From Magnetococcales bacterium (GTDB lineage: Bacteria > Pseudomonadota > Magnetococcia > Magnetococcales > JADGAQ01): a DNA stretch of 37,694 nt. How positions within the stretch are numbered: position 1 is the first letter of the stretch; each line of letters starts with the position of its first letter. Both the position numbers and the translations under genes were made by a program. Positions 11,521-17,898 of this stretch are shown piece after piece. A model generated the notes under the pieces. It worked only from the letters and a program-made list of their open reading frames with translations. It ran no database searches and had not been told where the DNA came from. The stretch is taken from positions 1-37,694 of the forward strand of contig JADGAQ010000015.1 of the NCBI GenBank assembly GCA_015231925.1, read 5' to 3'.

Positions 11521-11679
11521 TCGAACCGGGGAGTGGACGTAGACCGGGTCGCTGCCCCAGCCGCCACCCCGAAGGATCCGGATGGAGCCCGATGACGGAT
11601 TTCGAAAGTTATGCTTGGCGGAGTTGGCGTAACAGTTTCCATGGTATACGTCTTCAACCCATTCCCACGCATTCCCGCT
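11519..11679 (-). pseudogene. Relic of a formylglycine-generating-enzyme (SUMF1/FGE-sulfatase) domain
   Basis: Reading the minus strand from 11679 gives an uninterrupted frame with the C-terminal hallmarks of SUMF1/FGE-sulfatase domains in order: SGNAWEWVEDVYHGN, then NPSSGSIRILRGGGW, then GSDPVYVHSPVRSA. The usual forms are GNVWEWVEDVYHGN and RVLRGGSW. There is no start codon, and about 200 residues of the domain are missing upstream, where the sequence becomes unrelated just past an A8 run (minus strand). Downstream it runs straight into the antisense of the DUF1016 3' end. It is too short to be functional and is best read as debris from a deleted gene. Some SUMF1-domain proteins are signalling or accessory proteins rather than sulfatase activators, so the original role cannot be given. 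Confidence 0.75.
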
Positions 11680-11944
11680 CCTGGTTTTTTTTGCCGGAGA
11701 GGAAAGCCCGTGAGGTCAAATTATTCCGATAGGCGCTGTCAAAAATCGGCTTTACCACACTGACTGATTGTTGACATCTTCCCGCCGCAAGCCTCGGATT
11801 GACGGGGTTTCGCCGGTTTTGAAAAGGTGTGCGGGTACTGGTGCGAATTTTGCTTCGTGGACTCCCGGTCGGGGTGCGTTTTCCCCGTGGGCCGTTCCGA
11901 GAGTCGCATGCACTCATAAACACCAGCGAGAGAGGCAACCCGGC
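11680..11944. other. Non-coding stretch after the accessory patch
   Basis: These 265 bases hold no supportable gene on either strand. A TTGACA hexamer at 11770-11775 would make a good -35 box, but the sequence 17 bases on (TCGGAT) is a poor -10. AGCGAGAGAGG near 11930 probably provides the ribosome-binding site of the next small ORF. The stretch is visibly less GC-rich than the flanking core genes. Confidence 0.4.
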
Positions 11945-12097
11945 ATGATCCAACAAGCACAAACCGAGGAAAGAGTTCCCTCCTCCCGAGGCGTCCTCTA
12001 TAAATTCCTGGCCGCCATCTATATCGGTGGGGCCTATGGTTTGATCCTGATCTCTTTGGTTCAGGCGCTGGTCATCTTCTCCTGGCTGCGGACCTGA
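11945..12097 (+). CDS. Small single-span membrane protein, 50 residues, unknown function
   Basis: The ATG at 11945 follows GAGAGG at a spacing of about 10 bases and opens a 50-residue peptide. A charged/polar N-terminal half (MIQQAQTEERVPSSRG) precedes one strong hydrophobic segment from about residue 22 to 46 (FLAAIYIGGAYGLILISLVQ), ending in WLRT. The charge pattern suggests a single-span inner-membrane peptide. Its last 37 bases overlap the end of panE on the other strand. I do not recognise a family. Support is the ribosome-binding site plus a clean hydrophobic segment; it could still be chance. Confidence 0.55.
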   Translation: MIQQAQTEERVPSSRGVLYKFLAAIYIGGAYGLILISLVQALVIFSWLRT

Positions 12098-13071
12098 TCC
12101 CCGGCGGGGCGGGCGTTTTCCAAAGCCTGCAACAGGGCAAGAAGGGTCTCCATGCGCGGCAGGGTCAGGCCGCGCCGCCGGGCCTGTCGCAGAGGACGCT
12201 CCAGAATGGCTTGCCACTCCATCGGGCGTCCTTGACGGTAATCGAGAAGCATGCTGGTTTCATAAGGCAGCATCTTCTCGGTTTCCGCCAGATTGACGGC
12301 CACCACCTCGGCGGGCAGGGGAAACCCTTCGGCCTCCGCCAGAATCCGAACCTCCTCCATGAGACTCCCGGCCAGCTCCCGCAAGGCGGCGTCGGCCATG
12401 ATCCGCCGCGTATCCAAACCTCCTCCCAGAACCGATATCGGGTTGAAGGCCACATTCCACACCAGCTTGCGCCAGCGATCCCGCAGAATCTCCTCCGAAG
12501 CGTTACAGACCACCCCGGCGGATTGAAACAGGGCCACCAGCTCATCCAGTCGCGCCGAACGACCACGGGGATATTGCCCCAGGGTGAGTCGTCCGTAGCA
12601 CAGATGTCGCACCCGACCGGGTCCCACCTTCTGGGCGCAAATGAAGGCCAATCCGCTGATCAGCGGCTGCTGAGGGAAGGCCTGTAACCAGGGCTCCTCC
12701 ACCCCGATGCCGTTTTGCAGCAGCAGGATCACCGACTCGGCTCCCAGGGTGCAGGAGAGCAGCTCCCTGGGATCAAGGTCCGGCAGTGCCTTGACCGTGA
12801 TCAGCACAACATCCGGAATGCCCGGATAGTCTCGTGCATTCCGCAGGACGAGGCTTGGCTGAACCCGGAAATCGCCATGGATGCTTTCGACCTGCAACCC
12901 GTGCCGGGCCACCTCGTGGTAATCGCTGCGGCACACCATGGCGACTTCGCATTCCGTTTGCGCCAGTTTTGCCCCATAATAGCCGCCAACGGCCCCCGTG
13001 CCGATGACCAGCACCCGCAAACGGGCCTTGCCGGTCGGAGGGGCCGGAGAATGGCATGATGTCTGGTTCAT
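12061..13071 (-). CDS. panE: 2-dehydropantoate 2-reductase (ketopantoate reductase)
   Basis: PanE reduces 2-dehydropantoate to pantoate with NADPH in pantothenate/CoA synthesis. The 336-residue product has an N-terminal Rossmann fold (VLVIGTGAVGGYYGAKLA, GxGxxG at 24-29) and the segments VLITVKALPD and ILLLQNGIGVEE. The C-terminal helical domain contains RWRKLVWNVAFNPISVL, whose Lys and Asn are typical of the family. The N-terminal 17 residues before the Rossmann strand are longer than usual, so the real start may be an internal GTG; the ATG at 13071 has no strong Shine-Dalgarno. The open frame extends further upstream but there it lies opposite the cytochrome gene. Many ketopantoate-reductase-family members act on other 2-oxoacids, so the substrate is probable rather than certain. 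Confidence 0.85.
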   Translation of the reverse strand: MNQTSCHSPAPPTGKARLRVLVIGTGAVGGYYGAKLAQTECEVAMVCRSDYHEVARHGLQVESIHGDFRVQPSLVLRNARDYPGIPDVVLITVKALPDLDPRELLSCTLGAESVILLLQNGIGVEEPWLQAFPQQPLISGLAFICAQKVGPGRVRHLCYGRLTLGQYPRGRSARLDELVALFQSAGVVCNASEEILRDRWRKLVWNVAFNPISVLGGGLDTRRIMADAALRELAGSLMEEVRILAEAEGFPLPAEVVAVNLAETEKMLPYETSMLLDYRQGRPMEWQAILERPLRQARRRGLTLPRMETLLALLQALENARPAGDQVRSQEKMTSA

Positions 13072-13096
13072 GGTTGATTTTCCAAAGGAGTGGTCC

Positions 13097-13420
13097 ATGA
13101 AATATCGTCGTTTCACCGGCCTGGCCGTATCCGTGATGACCCTGGCCCTGCCTTTGTTCGCTGGAGCGGAGCAGGCTTCCCAGGGCAAGGCCCTGCACGA
13201 CCGGCACTGCATCGACTGTCACGCGGGCCGCTTCGGGGGGGATGCCAGCCGCATCTACACCCGGCCCGATCACAAAAAGAAGACCTACCACGAACTCCAG
13301 GCCATGGTGGCCTTCTGCAACAATCAGGTGGGCGCCCAGTGGTTCGATGAGGATGTCCAGGCAGTGACCGACTTCCTCAACGACAGCTACTACCACTTCC
13401 CGAAACCTGACGCCAAATAG
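13097..13420 (+). CDS. Small periplasmic monohaem cytochrome c
   Basis: A 107-residue protein with a clear Sec signal peptide: basic MKYRRF, a hydrophobic core (TGLAVSVMTLALPLF) and a likely cut after AGA near residue 24. One haem-binding CIDCH motif spans residues 38-42. A Met at about 70 (ELQAMVAFC) is a candidate sixth ligand. After export it would be a soluble electron carrier. AAAGGAG six bases before the ATG makes the start secure. It is divergent from panE and convergent with the macrodomain gene, one base apart at the stops. No oxidase or reductase gene is adjacent, so the redox partner is unknown. Confidence 0.9.
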   Translation: MKYRRFTGLAVSVMTLALPLFAGAEQASQGKALHDRHCIDCHAGRFGGDASRIYTRPDHKKKTYHELQAMVAFCNNQVGAQWFDEDVQAVTDFLNDSYYHFPKPDAK

Positions 13421-13431
13421 GTCAGTTGGCG
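13411..13431. terminator. Short hairpin across the two convergent stop codons
   Basis: CGCCAA (13411-13416) pairs with TTGGCG (13426-13431) around a 9-base loop containing the stop codons of the cytochrome and macrodomain genes. The stem is only 6 bp and no T-tract follows on either strand, so a bidirectional terminator role is weak inference. Confidence 0.3.
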
Positions 13432-13940
13432 CAGGCCCGGCGCAGAATGGCGGCGTCCGCTTCGCTGTAGGCCACCAGAATGACCCGTCGGGGAGGGGGG
13501 CCGTGGCGGGTCAACTCCGCCCGAAGGGTGGTCACGGCGATGCGGGCGGCCCTCTCCTTGGGAAAACCGTAGACCCCGGTCGATATGGCGGGAAAGGCCA
13601 CCTCTTCCGCGCCCAGTTCCCGGGCTTTTTGCAGACAGTTGCGATAACAGGCCTCCAGCCGGGCCGGTGGATTGTAGTCCTGATCGTAAATCGGCCCCAC
13701 GGTGTGAATCACCCAGCGGGCCGGCAGTTTCCCTCCGCCCGTCACCACGGCCTCTCCCGTGGGCAGTCCATCGGGGAACTTCTCCCGGCGCAAGGCGCGA
13801 CACTCTTCCAGAATGGCTCCTCCCCCCGCCCGATGAATGGCTCCGTCCACGCCACCTCCCCCCAGCAGGGAGGCGTTGGCCGCGTTGACGATGGCATCCA
13901 CCCGCAGTTGCGTGATGTCTCCAACCACCACTTCCAGCAT
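13422..13940 (-). CDS. Macrodomain protein, probable O-acetyl-ADP-ribose deacetylase
   Basis: A 172-residue single macrodomain. Motifs are VVVGDITQLRVDAIVNAANA, LLGGGGVDGAIHRAGG (ADP-ribose-binding glycine loop) and FPAISTGVYGFP (phosphate-binding loop), matching the YmdB/MacroD-type class. Such proteins hydrolyse O-acetyl-ADP-ribose or remove ADP-ribose from proteins. I choose the ATG at 13940, seven bases after AAAGGGA, over the GTG at 13946, which sits too close to that site. Length equals E. coli YmdB (177). No ADP-ribosyltransferase or toxin gene is adjacent, so there is no sign of a toxin-antitoxin pair here. Confidence 0.92.
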   Translation of the reverse strand: MLEVVVGDITQLRVDAIVNAANASLLGGGGVDGAIHRAGGGAILEECRALRREKFPDGLPTGEAVVTGGGKLPARWVIHTVGPIYDQDYNPPARLEACYRNCLQKARELGAEEVAFPAISTGVYGFPKERAARIAVTTLRAELTRHGPPPRRVILVAYSEADAAILRRACAN

Positions 13941-14035
13941 GGTCACATCCCTTTCTCAAGAAAAGGAACAATAATTGCTTCCACCAAGACATTCAGAGAG
14001 TTGGAACAGGAAAGCAACCAGAATACGGGGTTCCC

Positions 14036-15016
14036 ATGATCAAATCCATGCCCTTCAACACGATGTCGCCCCTGCAACGTGGTGGTTTGCGGAGTACATC
14101 CCTGCCCGGCCAGATGCCCATGGGCAACCTGCGATTTCAGGACCAGTTGGCCCGCACGCTGCTCTCTCTGGGGGGGCTGCCGGATCAAACCCAATCCTGG
14201 GTTCTCGATTCCCAGGCGGTCAGCAGCCTCAACGAGGCGGTGCGCCCCATGGTGGACCAGCCGGGAAACGGCGTTTTCGGCAATCAGGGCATGTTGGGGC
14301 TGTCCACGACCTCGGGTGGGCACCTGGGGGGGGTGGAACAGGCCTCCGACAGCCTGACCCTGGATGACGAACGGCCCTTCCTGCCCATGGCCGCCGATTC
14401 CCAGGACCATCTGTTGGGTGAATCGGAAGTGGTGCCGGGGCCGCTGCTCATGGCGGAAAACGGCTTGGGCGGACTGCTGCCCCAGACCCCCGGCCTCAAC
14501 AGCAACAGCACCCTGGCCCGCGCCCGCCTGGAGGTGATGCAGGCGGCTCGCGGTCGCATGAACATGGGCCAGCAGACGGCGGCGGCCCGGCAGAATGCCC
14601 CGGCAGGCGGGGTTTCCCCCGCACGCAACGACGGTTCCAAACCGTATGAGGCCATCATTCGCCGTGCGGCGCAGGAGTACGATCTGGACGAGAACCTGAT
14701 CCGGTCGGTCATGAAGGTGGAGAGCGGTTTCAATCCCAAAGCGGTCTCGCCGGCCGGGGCCCAGGGTTTGATGCAATTGATGCCCGCCACCGCCAAAGAG
14801 CTGGGCGTGACCAAACCCTTTGATCCCGAACAGAACATCATGGCCGGAAGCCGCTACTTGAAAGGCCTGATGGAACGCTATCGCGGCAACGTCAACCTGA
14901 CCCTGGCCGCCTATAACTGGGGCATGGGCAATCTGGAGCGCAATCCCAAGGCGATGCCTGCCGAAACCCGTCAGTACGTCGCCAAGGTGAAGTCGGCCAT
15001 GGTCGCCGCAGCTTGA
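14036..15016 (+). CDS. Lytic transglycosylase with C-terminal SLT domain
   Basis: A 326-residue protein whose last ~115 residues form a soluble-lytic-transglycosylase domain: YDLDENLIRSVMKVESGFNP (catalytic E229), SPAGAQGLMQLMPATAKELG, MAGSRYLKGLM and LAAYNWGMGNLER. It would cleave the MurNAc-GlcNAc bond of peptidoglycan to give 1,6-anhydroMurNAc. The first ~200 residues are low in recognisable structure, rich in Gly, Leu, Gln and Met, and show no signal peptide or membrane segment. That resembles transglycosylase domains attached to flagellar or secretion machinery, which use other export routes, but the link is inference. The start is the ATG at 14036; another ATG lies 12 bases later. Its stop overlaps the next gene by four bases (TTGA). 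Confidence 0.85.
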   Translation: MIKSMPFNTMSPLQRGGLRSTSLPGQMPMGNLRFQDQLARTLLSLGGLPDQTQSWVLDSQAVSSLNEAVRPMVDQPGNGVFGNQGMLGLSTTSGGHLGGVEQASDSLTLDDERPFLPMAADSQDHLLGESEVVPGPLLMAENGLGGLLPQTPGLNSNSTLARARLEVMQAARGRMNMGQQTAAARQNAPAGGVSPARNDGSKPYEAIIRRAAQEYDLDENLIRSVMKVESGFNPKAVSPAGAQGLMQLMPATAKELGVTKPFDPEQNIMAGSRYLKGLMERYRGNVNLTLAAYNWGMGNLERNPKAMPAETRQYVAKVKSAMVAAA

Positions 15017-15678
15017 GCCAGAGGCAGACAAATATCTTCCTTAGCGGGTTGACCGTCTGCCTTGTACTTTACCTGTCGGATCAACCTCCGGGTTGGACGG
15101 ACACGGCCCATCCCCCGGCGGAGTTGGAGCATCTGCTGCCCCACTTGCGTTCCACCCTGAAGATGCCCCTGAGTCGGGATATCGTGCTGCAATGGCAAGA
15201 GGAGGGGGGCGAACCACGCTATTTTCCCGAATCGCGCCGCATTCTCTTCTGCGGCGATTTCGTGCGTCAACTGGAGGAGCTGCTGGCTCGCAACCGCTCC
15301 TGGTTGGCCGAGTCGGAACGCCTGGACGTGCGGGACCGTTTTCTGCGCTTCAGCCTGCTGCACGAAGTGGCCCACGTTCTGATCGGCGACCGGAATTCCC
15401 CGCCGGGTGAGGATGAGGAGTCGGCTGCGGACGGGCTGGCGGTCTGGTTGGCCCTGAAGGGGTTGACGGACGGAGAGGCGGTGGTTGCCGGGGCGGTGGA
15501 ACTCTTTTCCCTGCCGGGACTGACGCCGGTTTCGACTCACTCGTCGCCCGTGGAGCGGGCCTCCCGGCTGGCCTGCCTGCTGCAGGGCTTTCAAGGTTCC
15601 TCAACGATCTGTCGGCCCGCCTTCCAGGAGCTTGACCGTCTCTGGAGAGGGCTTGCGGCTTCCGAGGTTCAGGAGTAG
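15013..15678 (+). CDS. DUF4344-like putative zinc metallopeptidase
   Basis: A 221-residue protein with a hydrophobic N-terminal segment (about 8-21, a signal peptide or anchor) and the zincin motif HEVAH (117-121). A downstream acidic cluster DEESAADG (134-141) could give the third metal ligand. The layout fits the DUF4344 putative metallopeptidases; the substrate is unknown. The start is a TTG overlapping the transglycosylase stop (TTGA), so the two are probably translated together, suggesting a shared role at the cell wall. The 3' end overlaps the convergent DUF423 gene by 10 bases. If the TTG is not used, a TTG or GTG further in would remove part of the hydrophobic segment. Confidence 0.7.
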   Translation: MSQRQTNIFLSGLTVCLVLYLSDQPPGWTDTAHPPAELEHLLPHLRSTLKMPLSRDIVLQWQEEGGEPRYFPESRRILFCGDFVRQLEELLARNRSWLAESERLDVRDRFLRFSLLHEVAHVLIGDRNSPPGEDEESAADGLAVWLALKGLTDGEAVVAGAVELFSLPGLTPVSTHSSPVERASRLACLLQGFQGSSTICRPAFQELDRLWRGLAASEVQE

Positions 15679-16070
15679 GAGCGGCTCTCCCAGCCTGCCA
15701 CAGCCAGCGTGAGCCATCCCGCCATCAGCAAGGCGCCCCCGAAGGGCGTGGCCAGGCCCATGGGCCATGCCAACAGGGCCTTGAGGTAGAGGCTGCCGCA
15801 AAACAGGATCAGGCCGAGAAGGAGCAGTACCCCCGCCGCCACTCCCCAGCGCAGGCCGGGGTGGCGCAGCAGCAGGATTCCCACCGCCACCAGCGCCAGG
15901 GCGTGGCTCATGTGAAAGCGTTGCGCGGTATCGAAGAGATGGCCGGCATGGCCTTCCAGACGGGCCGCCAGGGCATGGGATCCCAGGGCGCCGAGAAGCA
16001 CCGCCAGAAAGCCGTTGATGCCGCCAAGGGCCAGAAACAGGCTGCCGGAAGCCTTGGGAGCGCCGTTCAT
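15669..16070 (-). CDS. DUF423 (YgdD-type) small membrane protein
   Basis: A 133-residue, four-span inner-membrane protein. Recognisable DUF423 features are GGINGFLAVLLGALGSHAL, the HLFDTAQRFHMSHALAL segment, FCGSLYLKAL and ATPFGGALLMAGWL. The function of the family is unknown. I start it at the ATG at 16070, which overlaps the stop of the upstream LamG-like gene (ATGA) and is preceded by GGAAG; an ATG seven codons earlier lies inside that gene. The coupling implies co-transcription with the LamG-like gene, an uncommon partner. Confidence 0.88.
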   Translation of the reverse strand: MNGAPKASGSLFLALGGINGFLAVLLGALGSHALAARLEGHAGHLFDTAQRFHMSHALALVAVGILLLRHPGLRWGVAAGVLLLLGLILFCGSLYLKALLAWPMGLATPFGGALLMAGWLTLAVAGWESRSYS

Positions 16071-17335
16071 CGGGCTTCCACAATGCGCCATTGACCGTTT
16101 TCGTTGGCGAGCTGAAACTCACCTTTCCACATGACCACTTCCGAGGCCTTCTGTTCCCCCAGGATCTGGGCGTATCCCGAGGCCTTCACCCAGGTGGCGC
16201 CGTTTTGGCTGACGGGAGGCTCGATATCGGGTCGCCCCATGGCCAGCCGGGTCAAGGTCGAATAGGGTTTGGACCAGCCTTCCGGGGCACCGGTCAGTTT
16301 GCCGGCCAGTTTGCGGCTCGCCAGACGACGCATGGTATCGAACTCGCCCATCTGGGCGGCTTCCAGGAACTGCAGCACGGTTTCCTCGGCGGAAGAGGCG
16401 GGTGCGGGGGCCGGGGTCTCGACCGCCACCGGGCGGGTGGCCGGAGCAGGCCCGGCTTGAACCGATGCCGGGGCGGGCGGTTGAACCCTGGCTACGGCAG
16501 GGGCGCCGGGCTTGCGCGGATAGCCGTAGAGCAGCAGATCGTCGATGCTGCCGGTAAAGTGGGGGGAACCCGGATTGGAGCCCCCGATGCGCAGCACGTT
16601 GATACGCTGCCGGGGCAGGACGAAGGAGCGGGCTTCGGAACGTCCGGCGGCTACGCCGTCCACATAAAACAACCCGCCTTCACGGGAATCGAGACTCACT
16701 GCCAAACGGCTCCAGCGATTGGGCGGCAAGGTCACGGTGGCTGTCCATTCCAATAGGCGGTTGCCATCCTTCAGCAGGGCTTTTGGACGCCAATGGGTGG
16801 CTTCGCCCACCTTGACGGGCAGCAGAAAGAGGTGAAGCGGCTCCAGGGCGGCCAGGGGTATGGGCAGCCCGGAGGAGGCGGAGAGGGCCGGATCGGGTTT
16901 GATCCACAACTCAAGCATCATGCCGGTGGAAAACTGGATACGTTGATCCAGCACCACAGCCAGAGAGGCCTTCTCCCCGTCGACGACCAGGGACTCCTGG
17001 TCGATGCCCTCCATGTAGCGGGGGATGCCCGAGGGCGACTCCGCCTTGAGAGCCAGGGGGGCCGTGTCCTCCAGGTGTCCATCGAAGCTCAAGTGCAGTA
17101 ACGGGGGCGCGTTGACTTGCCTGGCCACCGTTTTGGGCACCTCCTGCGGGATGTAGAGTTCGAAGATCCGGTCGAAAATCAGCGGACTCTGGATCAACAA
17201 CCCGAAGAAAATGCCCGCGAAGATAGGCCGCACCAGCCGGGTGACCGGCTCGCGCGCCTGGCTCTCGGTGCCGAACAGGGCATCCTGAATTTGCAGGATG
17301 GGCTTGAGGAGTTCATCGAATAAGGGTGCGGACAT
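16067..17335 (-). CDS. Membrane-anchored LamG-like (concanavalin A fold) protein with NTF2-like tail
   Basis: A 422-residue protein of unknown role. A short cytoplasmic start and one membrane segment (about 37-56) precede a ~190-residue beta-rich region resembling LamG/concanavalin-A-like domains: LLHLSFDGHLEDTAP, MMLELWIKPDP, RWSRLAVSLDSREGGLFYVD, INVLRIGGSNPG and FTGSIDDLLLYGYPR. A Pro/Ala-rich linker (about 275-325) follows. The last ~100 residues (ETVLQFLEAAQMGEFDTM ... GQWRIVEAR) look like an NTF2-like/DUF4878-type domain. The start is the ATG at 17335 after GGGAGG; the frame extends 35 codons upstream but over a promoter. Domains are assigned by eye. LamG folds often bind carbohydrate or protein, so an envelope-binding role is inferred. 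Confidence 0.75.
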   Translation of the reverse strand: MSAPLFDELLKPILQIQDALFGTESQAREPVTRLVRPIFAGIFFGLLIQSPLIFDRIFELYIPQEVPKTVARQVNAPPLLHLSFDGHLEDTAPLALKAESPSGIPRYMEGIDQESLVVDGEKASLAVVLDQRIQFSTGMMLELWIKPDPALSASSGLPIPLAALEPLHLFLLPVKVGEATHWRPKALLKDGNRLLEWTATVTLPPNRWSRLAVSLDSREGGLFYVDGVAAGRSEARSFVLPRQRINVLRIGGSNPGSPHFTGSIDDLLLYGYPRKPGAPAVARVQPPAPASVQAGPAPATRPVAVETPAPAPASSAEETVLQFLEAAQMGEFDTMRRLASRKLAGKLTGAPEGWSKPYSTLTRLAMGRPDIEPPVSQNGATWVKASGYAQILGEQKASEVVMWKGEFQLANENGQWRIVEAR

Positions 17336-17384
17336 GCATCCTCCCAAAAGCGCCTGGCGAATGGAAAATTGTCTCGATTTTCTT

Positions 17385-17413
17385 ATTATCGGTCGACTCC
17401 TCTTGACTGACAA
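17385..17413 (-). promoter_or_regulatory. Sigma-70-type promoter for the LamG-like/DUF423 pair
   Basis: On the minus strand a TTGTCA -35 (17413-17408) and a GATAAT -10 (17390-17385) are separated by exactly 17 bases; each matches the consensus at five of six positions. The expected start point, near 17378, leaves a leader of about 43 bases before the ATG at 17335. Confidence 0.65.
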
Positions 17414-17432
17414 GCGGTAATTCCCCGATAAA
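17403..17432 (+). promoter_or_regulatory. Candidate distal promoter of the HU gene
   Basis: TTGACT (17403-17408) and GATAAA (17427-17432) are separated by 18 bases. Its -35 shares a base with the -35 of the divergent minus-strand promoter, so the two could compete for RNA polymerase. The -10 matches only four of six positions. Confidence 0.4.
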
Positions 17433-17476
17433 AGTGGCAAGAAGGGGCGGCCCGGGATAATTCCCCATTGCGGCCC

Positions 17477-17506
17477 TTGAATTGCCTGGCATTCCTTGGG
17501 TACGAT
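17477..17506 (+). promoter_or_regulatory. Candidate proximal promoter of the HU gene
   Basis: TTGAAT (17477-17482) and TACGAT (17501-17506) lie 18 bases apart, each matching the consensus at four of six positions. A start near 17513 would give a leader of about 90 bases that includes the hairpin at 17533-17565. Confidence 0.4.
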
Positions 17507-17532
17507 CCCAGACCAGTCGGTTAAGGGATTTT

Positions 17533-17570
17533 CCGGAGTGGGAGGGTATCCCGAACCCTCTCCGGTTTTT
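17533..17570 (+). terminator. Terminator-like hairpin in the HU gene leader (possible attenuator)
   Basis: CCGGA (17533-17537) pairs with TCCGG (17561-17565), and GAGGGT (17542-17547) with ACCCTC (17555-17560), with a 4-base bulge on the left and a 7-base loop. Five T residues follow at 17566-17570, and the HU ATG is 34 bases downstream. No plus-strand gene ends upstream, since the nearest is 1.9 kb away and faces a minus-strand gene. It therefore sits inside the HU leader and could attenuate transcription. Confidence 0.5.
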
Positions 17571-17603
17571 CGAGTGTTACCGCTCTGCTACAGGAGGTTT
17601 TGC

Positions 17604-17876
17604 ATGAACAAATCGGAACTGGTTGCGCAAATGGCCCAAGGGTCCGGATTGACCCAAAAACAGGCCGGGGAGGCACTGAACGCGGCGGTAGACGCCATCA
17701 CCAGCGCCCTGAAGGAAGGCGATGCCGTCACGCTGGTCGGCTTCGGCACCTTCTCGGTGGCCACCCGGGCCGCACGTACCGGGCGCAATCCCCAAACGGG
17801 CAAGGAGATCAATATCCCGGCCTCCAAAACCCCCAAATTCGTACCCGGCAAAGTGCTGAAGGACGCAGTCAAATAG
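17604..17876 (+). CDS. hup: DNA-binding protein HU
   Basis: A 90-residue HU-family nucleoid protein: [20 protein letters not shown], then [21 protein letters not shown] and the beta-arm [18 protein letters not shown]. It binds and bends DNA non-specifically as a dimer and helps shape the nucleoid. The tip of the arm carries the Pro (INIPA) used for intercalation. The ATG at 17604 follows AGGAGG closely, so translation should be efficient. The gene is monocistronic with its own terminator, in contrast to the common lon-hupB arrangement. IHF subunits differ in the arm and are longer, so HU is the better assignment. Confidence 0.95.
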   Translation: MNKSELVAQMAQGSGLTQKQAGEALNAAVDAITSALKEGDAVTLVGFGTFSVATRAARTGRNPQTGKEINIPASKTPKFVPGKVLKDAVK

Positions 17877-17898
17877 TTTTTGTGCGCCTTTTTGAGTA

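Noticed and set aside
11770-11798. TTGACA hexamer as promoter of the small membrane ORF
   Set aside because: The sequence at the -10 position (TCGGAT) matches too poorly.
13422-13940. Macrodomain gene as the antitoxin of an ADP-ribosylating pair
   Set aside because: No ADP-ribosyltransferase (DarT-like) gene is adjacent; neighbours are a cytochrome and a transglycosylase.
16091-16756. 221-codon plus-strand frame opposite the LamG-like gene
   Set aside because: Gly/Arg-rich shadow of the minus-strand gene, which has a better start, promoter and domain content.
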